A DNA stretch of 64,000 nucleotides from contig NZ_JARJBB010000006.1 of the NCBI RefSeq assembly GCF_029269835.1, positions 186,001 to 250,000 of the forward strand. Reading direction: 5' to 3'. The translations under genes were made by a program, and so were the position numbers. Position 1 is the first letter of the stretch; each line of letters begins with the position of its first letter. Below, one piece after another: positions 19,710 through 28,725 of the stretch. The stretch is from Streptomyces tropicalis (lineage in GTDB: Bacteria > Actinomycetota > Actinomycetes > Streptomycetales > Streptomycetaceae). Below the pieces are notes generated by a model. The model was not told the origin of the DNA. It was given only the letters and a program-made list of their open reading frames with translations, and made no database searches.

Positions 19710-20681
19710 GTGATCGAGCTCGAGGGGGTTCCCGAGCTGGTCGACCCGGTCATGGTGGCCGCGTTCGAGGGCTGGAACGATGCCGGCGACGCCGCCTCCG
19801 CCGCGGTCGCGCATCTGGAACGGGAGTGGAAGGGCGAGGTGTTCGCGGCGCTGGACGCCGAGGACTACTACGACTTCCAGGTGAACCGCCCCACGGTCTT
19901 CATGGACGGCGGCGTCCGCAGGATCACCTGGCCGACGACGAGGCTGTCGGTGGTCCGCGTCGGCGGCGACAAGCCGCGCGACCTCGTGCTGGTCCGCGGC
20001 ATCGAGCCGTCCATGCGCTGGCGCTCGTTCTGCAACGAACTGCTCGGCTTCGCACACGAGTTGGGGGTGGAGCTGGTGATCATCCTGGGCGCGCTGCTCG
20101 GCGACACCCCGCACACGCGCCCGGTCCCGATCAGCGGGACGACCTCCGACGCGGAGCTGGCCCGCCGGATGGACCTGGAGGAGACCAAGTACGAGGGTCC
20201 GACGGGCATCGTCGGGGTCCTCCAGGAGGCGTGCACGCACGCCGGCGTGCCGGCGGTGTCGCTGTGGGCGGCGGTGCCGCACTACGTGTCCCAGCCGCCC
20301 AACCCGAAGGCCACGCTGGCGCTGCTGAACCGGCTGGAGGACATGCTGGAGCTGCGCATCCCGCTGGGCGAACTGCCGGAGGACGCGCGCGCGTGGCAGG
20401 TGGGCGTGGACCAACTGGCCGCCGAGGACAGCGAGGTGGCCGAGTACGTCCAGACGCTGGAGGAGGCGCGGGACACCGCGGAGCTGCCGGAGGCGTCGGG
20501 CGAGGCGATCGCCCGCGAGTTCGAGCGGTATCTGCGCCGCCGTGACGGCGGCGGGCCGGGCGGGCACGCGACGGCGGACGGCGAGGCCGGGCCGTTCCTG
20601 CGGGACAGCCCGAGCGGACGGACCCGCCCGCCGAAGCCCCCGAAGCCGGGGCCGGAGGACGAGGACAACCCGGAGGACTGA
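19710..20681 (+). CDS. parJ: PAC2 family protein, probable ParJ
   Basis: 323-residue PAC2-family protein (proteasome-assembly-chaperone-like fold), with the typical opening VIELEGVPELVDPVMVAAFEGW and core LVIILGALLGDTPHTRPVP. I chose GTG 19710 because AAGGAGG precedes it by six bases. The gene lies between glpD and mshC. I recall that this slot in S. coelicolor is SCO1662, described as ParJ, a partner that limits polymerisation of the chromosome-partitioning ATPase ParA during sporulation. The symbol rests on this synteny and family match, not on a tested function. The C-terminal 50 residues are Pro/Gly/acid-rich and probably unstructured. Confidence 0.7.
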   Translation: MIELEGVPELVDPVMVAAFEGWNDAGDAASAAVAHLEREWKGEVFAALDAEDYYDFQVNRPTVFMDGGVRRITWPTTRLSVVRVGGDKPRDLVLVRGIEPSMRWRSFCNELLGFAHELGVELVIILGALLGDTPHTRPVPISGTTSDAELARRMDLEETKYEGPTGIVGVLQEACTHAGVPAVSLWAAVPHYVSQPPNPKATLALLNRLEDMLELRIPLGELPEDARAWQVGVDQLAAEDSEVAEYVQTLEEARDTAELPEASGEAIAREFERYLRRRDGGGPGGHATADGEAGPFLRDSPSGRTRPPKPPKPGPEDEDNPED

Positions 20682-20721
20682 GCCGGGACCGCGGGCCCGG
20701 GAAGGGGTCCCGGAACGACGG

Positions 20722-20756
20722 GAAGGGGCGGTGCGCACGGTGCGCACCGCCCCTTC
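20722..20756. terminator. Bidirectional terminator between parJ and mshC
   Basis: The arms 20722-20738 and 20740-20756 are perfectly complementary over 17 bases around a single central base. They lie between convergent stop codons at 20681 and 20770. Confidence 0.75.
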
Positions 20757-20769
20757 GGCCGTCCTCGGG

Positions 20770-21999
20770 TCAGAGGGCCACGCCGAGCAGCGCGTCCACG
20801 GCGCGCGAGACGAGGCCGGGGGCGCCGGTGTCGGTGCCGCCCTGCTCCTCCTGGAGGGCCGCCCAGCGGTCGACCGCGGCGAGCGCGGCCGGGGCGTCGA
20901 GGTCGTGGGCGAGGGCGTCGCGGATCTCCTCGACCAGTGCGTCGGCGGACGGGCCGTCGGGCCGGGAGACGGCCGCACGCCAGCGGCCCAGGCGTGCCAC
21001 GGCGTCCTGCAGCACCTGGTCCGTCCACTCCCAGTCGGCCCGGTAGTGGTGGGCGAGGAGCGCGAGGCGGATGGCCGCGGGGTCGACGCCGTCGCGCCGC
21101 AGCCGCGACACGAAGACCAGGTTCCCCTTGGACTTGGACATCTTCGCGCCGTCCAGGGCGACCATGCCGGCGTGGACGTACGCGCGGGCCATGGGGAACT
21201 CGCCGGTCAGCACCTGGGCGTGCGAGGCGCCCATCTCGTGGTGCGGGAAGGCGAGGTCGGAGCCGCCGCCCTGGACGTCGAAGCCCATGCCGAGGTGGTC
21301 GAGCGCGATGGCCACGCACTCGATGTGCCAGCCGGGGCGGCCGCGGCCGAGCGAGCCGCCGTCCCAGCTGGGCTCGCCGTCACGGGCGGCCATCCACAGC
21401 ATGGGGTCCAGCGGGTTCTTCTTGCCGGGGCGGTCGGGGTCGCCGCCGCGCTCGGCGGACAGCAGCCGCATGGCGGCGGCGTCCAGGCCGGACACCGTGC
21501 CGAAGTGGGGGTCGGACTCGACGGAGAAGTACACGTCCCCGTCGAGTTCGTAGGCGGCGCCGAGGTCCCGCAGCCGCTCGACGAGCGGCACGATGCCGGG
21601 TATGGCCTCGACGGCGCCTATGTAGTGGCGCGGCGGCAGCATCCGCAGGGCCGTCATGTCCTCGCGGAACAGCGCCGTCTCCTGCTCGGCCAGCTCCGTC
21701 CAGTCGACGTCGTCGCGCTGCGCCCGCTCCAGCAGCGGATCGTCGACGTCGGTCACGTTCTGGACGTAGTGGACCTGCCGCTGGGTGTCGAGCCACACGC
21801 GCTGGACGAGGTCGAACGCGTTGTAGGTCGCCGCGTGACCCATGTGGGTCGCGTCGTACGGGGTGATGCCGCAGACGTAGATACGGGCGACGGGACCGGG
21901 GTCGAGGGTGACGAGGCCGCCGGTCGCGGTGTCGTGGATCCTCAGGTCGCGGCCCTGACCAGGCAGGGCGGGGACCTCGGAAGCGGGCCAGGCATGCAT
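20770..21999 (-). CDS. mshC: Mycothiol ligase MshC
   Basis: ATP-dependent ligase joining L-cysteine to GlcN-inositol in mycothiol synthesis, derived from the cysteinyl-tRNA synthetase fold. 409 residues. The signature [19 protein letters not shown] near residue 41 contains the zinc Cys and the HIGH-like motif. Further motifs are [18 protein letters not shown] and the KMSKS loop AKMSKSKGN. The [13 protein letters not shown] form distinguishes MshC from CysS. ATG start at 21999. It sits beside the three-gene actinobacterial cassette to its right, as in several actinobacteria. Mycothiol is the main low-molecular-weight thiol of this group. Confidence 0.96.
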   Translation of the reverse strand: MHAWPASEVPALPGQGRDLRIHDTATGGLVTLDPGPVARIYVCGITPYDATHMGHAATYNAFDLVQRVWLDTQRQVHYVQNVTDVDDPLLERAQRDDVDWTELAEQETALFREDMTALRMLPPRHYIGAVEAIPGIVPLVERLRDLGAAYELDGDVYFSVESDPHFGTVSGLDAAAMRLLSAERGGDPDRPGKKNPLDPMLWMAARDGEPSWDGGSLGRGRPGWHIECVAIALDHLGMGFDVQGGGSDLAFPHHEMGASHAQVLTGEFPMARAYVHAGMVALDGAKMSKSKGNLVFVSRLRRDGVDPAAIRLALLAHHYRADWEWTDQVLQDAVARLGRWRAAVSRPDGPSADALVEEIRDALAHDLDAPAALAAVDRWAALQEEQGGTDTGAPGLVSRAVDALLGVAL

Positions 22000-22142
22000 G
22001 TCATGAGCCTAACCGGACCGGAGTTCCGTATACGAACCGGATCGGGCCGGATGGCCGGTCGGGCGCTCTTGCGCTCGTCCCGCCCGGTGTGCTGCCCGGC
22101 CTCCGCGGGGGCGCGCGGGCCGGACGGGCGGCGCGCGCGGGG

Positions 22143-22973
22143 TCAGACGGGCGGCCAGGGGATCGCCGGCCAGTCGCCGCCGGGCTCGGGGTGGCGTCCG
22201 GAGGCGAGCAGGGCGTCGACCCGGGCGCGGGTGGCGCCGACCTCCGCCGGGGTGATCAGGGCGGCGAGGCGCGCGGCGAGGTCCCCGCCGTCCGCGAGGG
22301 CGTCCCGGAGCTGCCCGAGGACGGCCACGGCCTCCTCGGGCAGGGGTTCTCCCGCCCAGCCCCACAGCAGCGTCCGCAGCTTGTTCTCGACGTTGAAGGT
22401 GACGCCGTGGTCGATGCCGTAGAGCAGCCCGTCCGGGGTGGGGAGCAGGTGGCCGCCCTTGCGGTCGGCGTTGTTGATCACGGCGTCGAGGACGGCCATC
22501 CGGCGCAGCCGCTCGTCGTCGGCGTGCACGAGGAGCGCGGTGCGGCCCTCGCCGACCTCGGCCAGGGCGACGGCCCGCCAGCCGGGGCCGGGCTCCTCGG
22601 CGTCGACCAGTGCGAGCAGCTCGGTGTCGGCCAGCGGCTCGACCCACAGCTGGCACATGCCCTCGCCGTAGGGTCCCTCGCGCAGCACGGTGGGCGGCAC
22701 CAGGCCCCAGCCGGTCGCCTCGGAGACCTCGTAGGCGGCCACCTCGCGTCCGGCCAGGGTGCCGTCGGGAAAGTCCCACAGAGGCCGCTCCCCGGCGACC
22801 GGCTTGTACACGCAGGACGCCTCCCGGCCGTCCAGGACGGCCGTGCACAGGAGGGCGGCGTTGGAGGCGTCCCGGATGCGGCCGCGCACGGTCAGCTCGC
22901 CCTCGGTGAGGAGCCCGGCGAGCGGCTCGGTGGACGTCACGCCCCGCGGCGGTATCCGTTCTGGCGCGGACAT
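22143..22973 (-). CDS. SCO1664-family conserved protein (kinase-like fold suspected)
   Basis: 276-residue conserved actinobacterial protein. The segments CVYKPVAGERPLWDFPDGTLAGREVAAYEVS and MAVLDAVINNADRKGGHLL resemble the phosphate-binding Lys and the catalytic and metal-binding loops of HipA/PI4-kinase-like folds (invariant Lys, then N-NADRK-G, then GIDHGVTFN). I infer an ATP-binding or atypical kinase role from this; no substrate is known. ATG 22973 lies inside the 3' end of the upstream DUF3090 gene, an overlap of 37 bases, so translation is coupled. Confidence 0.8.
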   Translation of the reverse strand: MSAPERIPPRGVTSTEPLAGLLTEGELTVRGRIRDASNAALLCTAVLDGREASCVYKPVAGERPLWDFPDGTLAGREVAAYEVSEATGWGLVPPTVLREGPYGEGMCQLWVEPLADTELLALVDAEEPGPGWRAVALAEVGEGRTALLVHADDERLRRMAVLDAVINNADRKGGHLLPTPDGLLYGIDHGVTFNVENKLRTLLWGWAGEPLPEEAVAVLGQLRDALADGGDLAARLAALITPAEVGATRARVDALLASGRHPEPGGDWPAIPWPPV

Positions 22974-23527
22974 ACGTGTCCTTCCGGGTCGAGCGGGAGG
23001 CTGCACAGCGGGCACGGGGGGCGCCCGGCGTTGACGACGTCGAGGGCGCGCTTGGCGAAGGCCCGGGCCTGCGCGCCGCTGAGCCGGACGCGCAGCATCG
23101 GGGGCCCGTTCTCCTCGTCCTGGAGGAGCCGCTCCTCGGCCTCGGCGAGGTCCTCGTCGGTCTCGGCTTCCAGTTCGACGAGGGCCTGCGCCTCGACGAT
23201 CATGCGCTGTTCCTCGCCGTCCCAGGCGAGGGCCATGGTGCCGACCCGGAACTCCTCCTCGACGGGGGTCTCCAGCGGGGCCGTGTCGGCGATCTCGGTG
23301 GGGGCGACGGCGGGCACGGAGGCGTTGCCGCCACTGCGCCGGACCACCTCGTCGAGCAGTTCGTCCATGCGCTCGGCGAGCGCGGCGACCTGGGTCTTCT
23401 CCAGGGCCACGCTGGTCACCCGGGAGCCGGCGGTGGCCTGAAGGAAGAACGTACGGCGTCCGGGCAGCCCGACCGTGCCGGCCACGAAACGGTCCGGGGG
23501 GTCGTAGAGGAACACCTGACGGGACAC
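22937..23527 (-). CDS. DUF3090 conserved protein
   Basis: 196 residues from GTG 23527 (VSRQVFLYDPPDRFVAGTVG). I chose it because GGAGACAGGAC lies directly ahead and because homologues start at this SRQVF sequence. The C-terminus ends in CPLCSLPLDPEGHVCPRQNGY, four cysteines in two CxxC-like pairs that look like a small zinc ribbon. Function unknown. It is the middle gene of the overlapping cassette beside mshC and is known from many actinobacteria including mycobacteria. Confidence 0.85.
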   Translation of the reverse strand: MSRQVFLYDPPDRFVAGTVGLPGRRTFFLQATAGSRVTSVALEKTQVAALAERMDELLDEVVRRSGGNASVPAVAPTEIADTAPLETPVEEEFRVGTMALAWDGEEQRMIVEAQALVELEAETDEDLAEAEERLLQDEENGPPMLRVRLSGAQARAFAKRALDVVNAGRPPCPLCSLPLDPEGHVCPRQNGYRRGA

Positions 23528-23651
23528 GTCCTGTCTCCATGGGGATCGGGAAAATCGACTTGCACTGCGGGAACCGGCCGGCGCACCGGGTCGCACCGTT
23601 GCCGACCGGTAAGGCATCACCGCGACCGCTTCACCCTACTGCGGCCGACGA

Positions 23652-24338
23652 TCACGGTGCGCCCGCGCCGCCCCCGACCGGTGCGTCGCCGCCCGCGGGC
23701 TCCTCGTGCGGCGCGAGCGAGGCGAAGTCCCCGGTGTCGCCGAGGCGCACCAGGAAGGGCCGCAGCCGGGTGTAGCGGATCGCGGTGACGGAGCAGGGTT
23801 CGACGGAGATGCGCTGGAAGAGGTCGAGGTGCAGGCCGAGTGCCTCGGCGACGAGGGACTTGATGATGTCGCCGTGCGAGCACATCAGGTAGACGGCCTC
23901 GGGGCCGTGGTCGCGCTCCACGCGCGCGTTCCACTCGCGCACCGCCTCGGCGGCGCGGGTCTGCATGGCGCGCAGGGACTCGCCCCCGGGGAAGGCGGCC
24001 GCCGAGGGGTGCGCCTGCACCACCTCCATCAGCGGCTCGTCCTTGAGCTCGGCGAGCTTGCGGCCGGACCAGTCGCCGTAGTGGCACTCGCCGATCCGCT
24101 CGTCGGTGTGCGCGGTCAGCTCTGGCCTGGCGTCCAGCAGCGGCCGTAGAGTCTCCTGGCAGCGCTGCAGCGGACTGGAGACGACCTCGGCGAGCGGGAG
24201 CGCGGCGAGCCGTCCGGGCAAAGCGGCTGCCTGGGCGGCGCCGCGTTCGTCGAGGGCGACGCCCGGGGTCCATCCGGCGAGCAGCCCGGCGGTGTTCGCG
24301 GTGGAGCGTCCGTGCCTGACGAGGATCAGCGTGGGCAT
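23652..24338 (-). CDS. Histidine phosphatase superfamily protein (MSMEG_4193 type)
   Basis: Phosphoglycerate-mutase-like phosphatase, 228 residues. The catalytic motif LVRHGRSTANTAG carries the nucleophilic His in the RHG triad. The second His lies in LMCSHGDIIKSLVAE, with an acidic residue in GECHYGDWSGRKLAELKDEP. ATG 24338 chosen from the conserved start MPTLILVRHG. Substrate unknown. It is the first gene of the three-gene cassette upstream of mshC and divergent from corA across 62 bases. Confidence 0.9.
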   Translation of the reverse strand: MPTLILVRHGRSTANTAGLLAGWTPGVALDERGAAQAAALPGRLAALPLAEVVSSPLQRCQETLRPLLDARPELTAHTDERIGECHYGDWSGRKLAELKDEPLMEVVQAHPSAAAFPGGESLRAMQTRAAEAVREWNARVERDHGPEAVYLMCSHGDIIKSLVAEALGLHLDLFQRISVEPCSVTAIRYTRLRPFLVRLGDTGDFASLAPHEEPAGGDAPVGGGAGAP

Positions 24339-24400
24339 GCGGTCCAGCGTAGGGCTTGCGGAAGGACCGGCGGTGGCCGGGCGAGAGGAGAACACACTCC

Positions 24401-25402
24401 GTGATCGTGGATTGCGCCGTCTATCGCGACGGGCACCGGATTGAGGGGCCCGACGACTTCTCCGACGCGCTGGCGGCGGCGCGGCGGGCCGGAGGTTTCG
24501 TGTGGGTGGGCCTGCACGAGCCGAGCGCCGAGGAGTTCGAACTCGTCACCGAGGAGTTCGGGCTGCATCCGCTGGCGGTGGAGGACGCCCTGAAGGCGCA
24601 CCAGCGGCCCAAGCTGGAGGTCTACGACGACTCGCTGTTCGTCGTGCTGAAGCCGGTGATGTACGAGCAGGACAGCGACACGGTCTCCACCGGGGAGATC
24701 ATGATCTTCCTTGGCGACGCGTTCGTGGTGACGGTCCGGCACAGCGACGGGGGCGGTCTGGCCGCGGTGCGCCGCCGGCTGGAGCAGGAGCCGGAGATGC
24801 TGGGCAAGGGCCCCACCTCGGTGCTGTACGCGATCGCGGACACGGTCGTCGACCATTACCTCGACGTGGCGACCGAGCTGCAGACGGACCTGGAGGAACT
24901 GGAGGCGGAGGTGTTCTCGCCGGACGGCGGCGGCTCGCGGCACACCGCGTCCCGGATCTACGGGTTCAAGCGGCAGATCACCGAGTTCCGCCGGGCGACG
25001 GGTCCGCTGGCGCTGCCGATGTCCCGCCTGTCGGGGTCGAGCACCGGGACGCTGGGGGCGGCCGTGCCCTTCGTGGACGACAAGGCGCGGCCGTTCTTCC
25101 GGGACGTCAGCGACCACCTGACCCGGGTCAACGAGTCGGTGGAGGGCCTGGACCGCCTGGTCTCGGACATCCTCTCGGCGCATCTCGCGCAGATCAGCGT
25201 GCAGCAGAACGACGACATGCGGAAGATCTCCGCCTGGGCGGCCATGGCGGCGGTCCCGACGATGATCGCCGGGATCTACGGCATGAACTTCGACCACATG
25301 CCGGAGCTGCACTGGTTCTGGTCGTACCCGACGGTGATCGTGGTGATGGCCGGCCTGGAGGTGCTGCTGTACCGGCTGTTCAAGCGGCGCGGATGGCTGT
25401 AG
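24401..25402 (+). CDS. corA: CorA-like magnesium/cobalt transport protein
   Basis: 333-residue CorA family channel. A long cytoplasmic alpha/beta and helical N-domain (LHPLAVEDALKAHQRPKLEVYDD) leads to two C-terminal membrane helices. The first ends with the pore signature YGMNF (MIAGIYGMNFDHMPELHWF). A short basic tail (KRRGW) faces the cytoplasm. I chose GTG 24401 with GAGAGGAG upstream; a GTG two codons later is also possible. Expected to form a pentamer. Convergent with the ferritin-like gene. Confidence 0.93.
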   Translation: MIVDCAVYRDGHRIEGPDDFSDALAAARRAGGFVWVGLHEPSAEEFELVTEEFGLHPLAVEDALKAHQRPKLEVYDDSLFVVLKPVMYEQDSDTVSTGEIMIFLGDAFVVTVRHSDGGGLAAVRRRLEQEPEMLGKGPTSVLYAIADTVVDHYLDVATELQTDLEELEAEVFSPDGGGSRHTASRIYGFKRQITEFRRATGPLALPMSRLSGSSTGTLGAAVPFVDDKARPFFRDVSDHLTRVNESVEGLDRLVSDILSAHLAQISVQQNDDMRKISAWAAMAAVPTMIAGIYGMNFDHMPELHWFWSYPTVIVVMAGLEVLLYRLFKRRGWL

Positions 25403-25468
25403 GCCCTGCCGGGCCGGGGACCGGCGCGGCGCGTGCGGCAGGGCGGCGCCGGGTCGGACGGGTCCGGG

Positions 25469-26257
25469 TCAGGCGGGTTCGGGGGCGGGCGTGGCGGGAC
25501 CGCCCAGGGCGTTGCGGCGGGCCGGCATCGTCAGGGTGACCATGCGGCGCCAGCCGGCGGCCCGCTCCCAGGCGTACCGGGCGTGGATCCCGGCGGCGAG
25601 CAGCGCCGACTTCGGCGCCGGCCAGCCGAGGATGCGGCCCATGCGGGCCATGACGGCGAGGCTGACGTCGCGGTGGACGCGGATCTCGGCGAGCGCGCAC
25701 GCGCGCAGGGTCCGCTGGATGGTGCGGCCGTGCCCGGCGGCGGCCAGGCGGAGCAGTTCCTCGTGGCAGTAGGCGAGGTGGTTGTCCTCGTCCTGGGCGA
25801 TCATCCGGACGGCGCGGCCCAGGGCGGGGTGACCGGCGAAGTGGCGGCGCAGCAGGGCCATCTGCTCCGCGGCGCGCTGCTCGGTGACGCGGCTGTGCGC
25901 GAGGTAGACGACGATGTCGCGTTCGGTCAGCGGCTCGTCCGCGCGCAGCCTGCCGTGCGCGAGGCCGATGCCGCGGCGCTCCAGGAGCATGGTGTAGTCG
26001 GTGTCGGGGGGCACGGGGACGGGTTCCAGGCCGCGTCTGCGCAGCAGGGCGCGGAAGATGCGCCCGTGCTTGTCCTCGTCGGCGCCGTGCCGTGCGATCT
26101 TGGGCGCGAGCGCGCGCTCGCCCGGCGGCACCAGGGCGGCGATGCGCCCGTTCTCCCAGCCGCCCTGCGCCTCCCCGCTGGCCGCCACCGAGCAGAACAG
26201 CCGGAACGACTCGTCGTGGTCCAGGATCTCCTGGAACAGACTCCTGGCCGAAAGCAT
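25469..26257 (-). CDS. Ferritin-like superfamily protein
   Basis: 262-residue helical protein with two ExxH iron-binding motifs: ADEDKHGRIF near residue 60 and QDEDNHLAYCHEE near residue 150, plus Glu-rich helices between them. This suggests a di-iron four-helix bundle, either an oxidase/hydroxylase or an iron-binding protein. The start ATG 26257 (MLSARSLFQEIL) has GAGAGGTG upstream. The role is not known. It stands alone, convergent with corA. Confidence 0.75.
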   Translation of the reverse strand: MLSARSLFQEILDHDESFRLFCSVAASGEAQGGWENGRIAALVPPGERALAPKIARHGADEDKHGRIFRALLRRRGLEPVPVPPDTDYTMLLERRGIGLAHGRLRADEPLTERDIVVYLAHSRVTEQRAAEQMALLRRHFAGHPALGRAVRMIAQDEDNHLAYCHEELLRLAAAGHGRTIQRTLRACALAEIRVHRDVSLAVMARMGRILGWPAPKSALLAAGIHARYAWERAAGWRRMVTLTMPARRNALGGPATPAPEPA

Positions 26258-26471
26258 GGTGGGCACCTCTCTGCCGGGTCCGCCGCAGACCACTCCCCAC
26301 GAGTCAAATGCGGCGGTGCAGGGGGTGCAACAGCTGTGCCGGGGCGCTGCGCCGATCGGCGGAGCACACCGGCCCGGCGCGGGGCGTAACCCCCGCGTGC
26401 CGGGCGCGTTGTTCTCCGTGACGGCCGTGGCGGGGAAGACCCCCGAGCCCCCACCACGGCCGCGGAAGACG

Positions 26472-26490
26472 CCCCCGGCGCTCCCGGGGG
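26472..26490 (-). terminator. Terminator hairpin after the F420-type oxidoreductase
   Basis: CCCCCGG (26472-26478) pairs with CCGGGGG (26484-26490), 20 bases beyond the stop codon at 26511. Confidence 0.5.
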
Positions 26491-26510
26491 GGGTGCGGGC
26501 GCCGCCCGGG

Positions 26511-27566
26511 TCAGGCGAGGCCGGCGCGCTCCAGGGCCTCGGTGCCGGCGCGGAGGGACGCGAGGCGCTCGTCGAGGGTGAAGCCCGCGGGGGCCAGGGT
26601 GAGGGTGGTGACCCCGGCGGCGGCGTAGGCCTTCATCCGGTCCGCGATCCGGTCGACGGAGCCGAGCAGGGTGGTCCGGTCGATGAGGTCGTGCGGGACG
26701 GCGGCCGCGGCGCCCTGCTTGTCGCCGGACAGGTACTTGTCCTGGATCTCGGCGGCCTCCTTCTCGTAGCCCATGCGCCCGGCGAGCTGGTTGTAGAAGT
26801 TCTGCTTGCGGCTGCCCATGCCGCCGACGTAGAGGGCGGTGTAGGGGCGGAAGGCGTCGGCGAGGGCGGTGACGTCCTTGTCGTCGCCGACGGCCAGCGG
26901 CAGCGTCGGGCAGATGTCGAAGCCGTCGAGGGTCAGGCCCGCCTTCTCCCGGCCGGCCCGCAGGTGCGTGATCGCGGTGTCCTCGAGGTGGTCGGCCGAG
27001 GGGAAGATGAGGAGGGCGCCGTCGGCGATCTCGCCGGTCTGCTCCAGGTTCTTCGGGCCGATGGCGGCGACGTACAGCGGGATGTGCTCGCGCTGCGGGT
27101 GCACGGTCAGCTTGATCGGCTTGCCGGGGCCGCCGGGCAGCGGGAGCGTCCAGTGCTCACCCTCGTAGGAGAGGCGCTCCCGTGTCATGGCCCTGCGCAC
27201 GATCTCGACGTACTCGCGGGTCCGGGCCAGCGGCTTGTCGAACTTGACGCCGTACCAGCCCTCGGACACCTGCGGGCCGGAGACGCCGAGGCCGAGGCGG
27301 AAGCGGCCGCCGGAGAGCGAGTCGAGCGTGGCGGCCGTCATCGCGGTCATCGCGGGCTGCCGGGCGGGGATCTGGAAGATCGCCGAGCCGACGTCGATGC
27401 GCTCGGTCTGCGCGGCGACCCAGGTGAGCACGGTGGCCGCGTCCGACCCGTAGGCCTCGGCCGCCCAGCAGACGGCGTATCCCAGCCGGTCCGCCTCCTT
27501 GGCCACGGCCAGATTGTCCGCGTCCATCCCGGCACCCCAGTAGCCGAGGTTGATCCCGAGCTGCAT
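26511..27566 (-). CDS. LLM class F420-dependent oxidoreductase
   Basis: Luciferase-like monooxygenase/F420-reductase fold, 351 residues, TIM barrel. The start MQLGINLGYWGAGMD and the later segments IPARQPAMTAMTAATLDSLSGGRFRLGLGVSG and VAAIGPKNLEQTGEIADGALL are typical of the F420-binding branch found in actinobacteria. The substrate is unknown. The ATG at 27566 lies in a short divergent promoter region shared with the aldo/keto reductase gene. Confidence 0.88.
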   Translation of the reverse strand: MQLGINLGYWGAGMDADNLAVAKEADRLGYAVCWAAEAYGSDAATVLTWVAAQTERIDVGSAIFQIPARQPAMTAMTAATLDSLSGGRFRLGLGVSGPQVSEGWYGVKFDKPLARTREYVEIVRRAMTRERLSYEGEHWTLPLPGGPGKPIKLTVHPQREHIPLYVAAIGPKNLEQTGEIADGALLIFPSADHLEDTAITHLRAGREKAGLTLDGFDICPTLPLAVGDDKDVTALADAFRPYTALYVGGMGSRKQNFYNQLAGRMGYEKEAAEIQDKYLSGDKQGAAAAVPHDLIDRTTLLGSVDRIADRMKAYAAAGVTTLTLAPAGFTLDERLASLRAGTEALERAGLA

Positions 27567-27741
27567 GCCGATACCCCTTACCGATCAGTAACGTCGCTTG
27601 TGCGGGAGACACTAGCGCGGGGTGCGGCGAAGCGGCAGGCCGCGGCGGGCGTGACGCCGGTTACCGCCCGGGGGCGGCCCACGCAATCCGGTCGTCCACA
27701 GGCGGCCCACGGCCCGGCCCCGGCCAGTAATCTCGGCGTCC

Positions 27742-28725
27742 ATGGAGCAGAGGCATCTCGGCCGTACGGGCCTGCGCGTGTCCCGTATCGGTCTCGGCAC
27801 CCTCACCTGGGGGCGGGACACCGACGAGCACGACGCCGCGGACCTGCTGAAGACGTTCTGGGAGGCGGGCGGCACGCTCGTCGACACCGCCGACGTCTAC
27901 GGCGACGGCGAGGCCGAGTACCTGCTCGGGCGCCTGATGGAGGGGCTGGTGCCGCGCCGCGACCTGGTGATCTCCACGAAGGCGGGCAGCGTCCCGGACC
28001 CGGACCGCCGCTTCGACGGCTCCCGCGGCCACCTCCTGGCCGCGCTGGACGACTCGCTCGCCCGCCTCGGCACGGACCACGTCGACGTGTGGCACGTGCA
28101 CGCCTTCGATCCGCACACGCCCCTGGAGGAGACCCTGCAGGCCGTCGACCTCGCCGTCACCAGCGGCCGGGTGCGCTACGCCGGCGTCTCCAACTTCTGC
28201 GGCTGGCAGCTCGCCAAGGCGGCGACCTGGCAGCTCGCGGCCCCGGGCTCCCGGACCCGGCTGGCGAGCACGCAGATGGAGTACTCGCTGCTGCAGCGCG
28301 GGGTCGAGCGGGAGGTGCTGCCGGCCGCCCGGGACCTCGGTGTCGGGCTGCTGCCGTCCTCGCCGCTGGGCCGGGGGGTGCTGACCGGCAAGTACCGCTC
28401 CGCCACACCGGCCGACTCGCGGGGCGGCTCGGACCATCTCGCGCCGTTCGTCGCGCCGTACCTAGACGACACCGCGACCCGCATCGTGGAGGCGGTGGCG
28501 ACGGCGGCGGACGGGCTGGCGGTCACCCCGCTGCAGGTGGCGCTCGCCTGGGTCCGGGACCGGCCGGGGGTGGCCGCCCCGATCGTCGGCGCGCGCACGG
28601 CGCAGCAGCTCACGGCGGCGTTGTCAGTGGAGACGCTTAGTCTTCCTGACGAGATCTGCCGGGCGCTGGACGACGTGTCGGCGCCCCTGCACCGCTATCC
28701 CGATCACGACTGGAGCACGCTGTGA
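27742..28725 (+). CDS. Aldo/keto reductase
   Basis: NADPH-dependent (alpha/beta)8 reductase, 327 residues. The catalytic set is visible: Asp and Tyr in DTADVYGDGEAEYLLG, Lys in ISTKAGSVPD, His in VDVWHVHAFDP. The phosphate-binding C-terminal region (PIVGARTAQQL) is present. There is no clear ribosome site. A TAATCT -10-like hexamer at 27728-27733 lies only eight bases before the ATG, so the message may be leaderless. Its stop overlaps the start of the RecD2-like gene by four bases (GTGA). Confidence 0.92.
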   Translation: MEQRHLGRTGLRVSRIGLGTLTWGRDTDEHDAADLLKTFWEAGGTLVDTADVYGDGEAEYLLGRLMEGLVPRRDLVISTKAGSVPDPDRRFDGSRGHLLAALDDSLARLGTDHVDVWHVHAFDPHTPLEETLQAVDLAVTSGRVRYAGVSNFCGWQLAKAATWQLAAPGSRTRLASTQMEYSLLQRGVEREVLPAARDLGVGLLPSSPLGRGVLTGKYRSATPADSRGGSDHLAPFVAPYLDDTATRIVEAVATAADGLAVTPLQVALAWVRDRPGVAAPIVGARTAQQLTAALSVETLSLPDEICRALDDVSAPLHRYPDHDWSTL

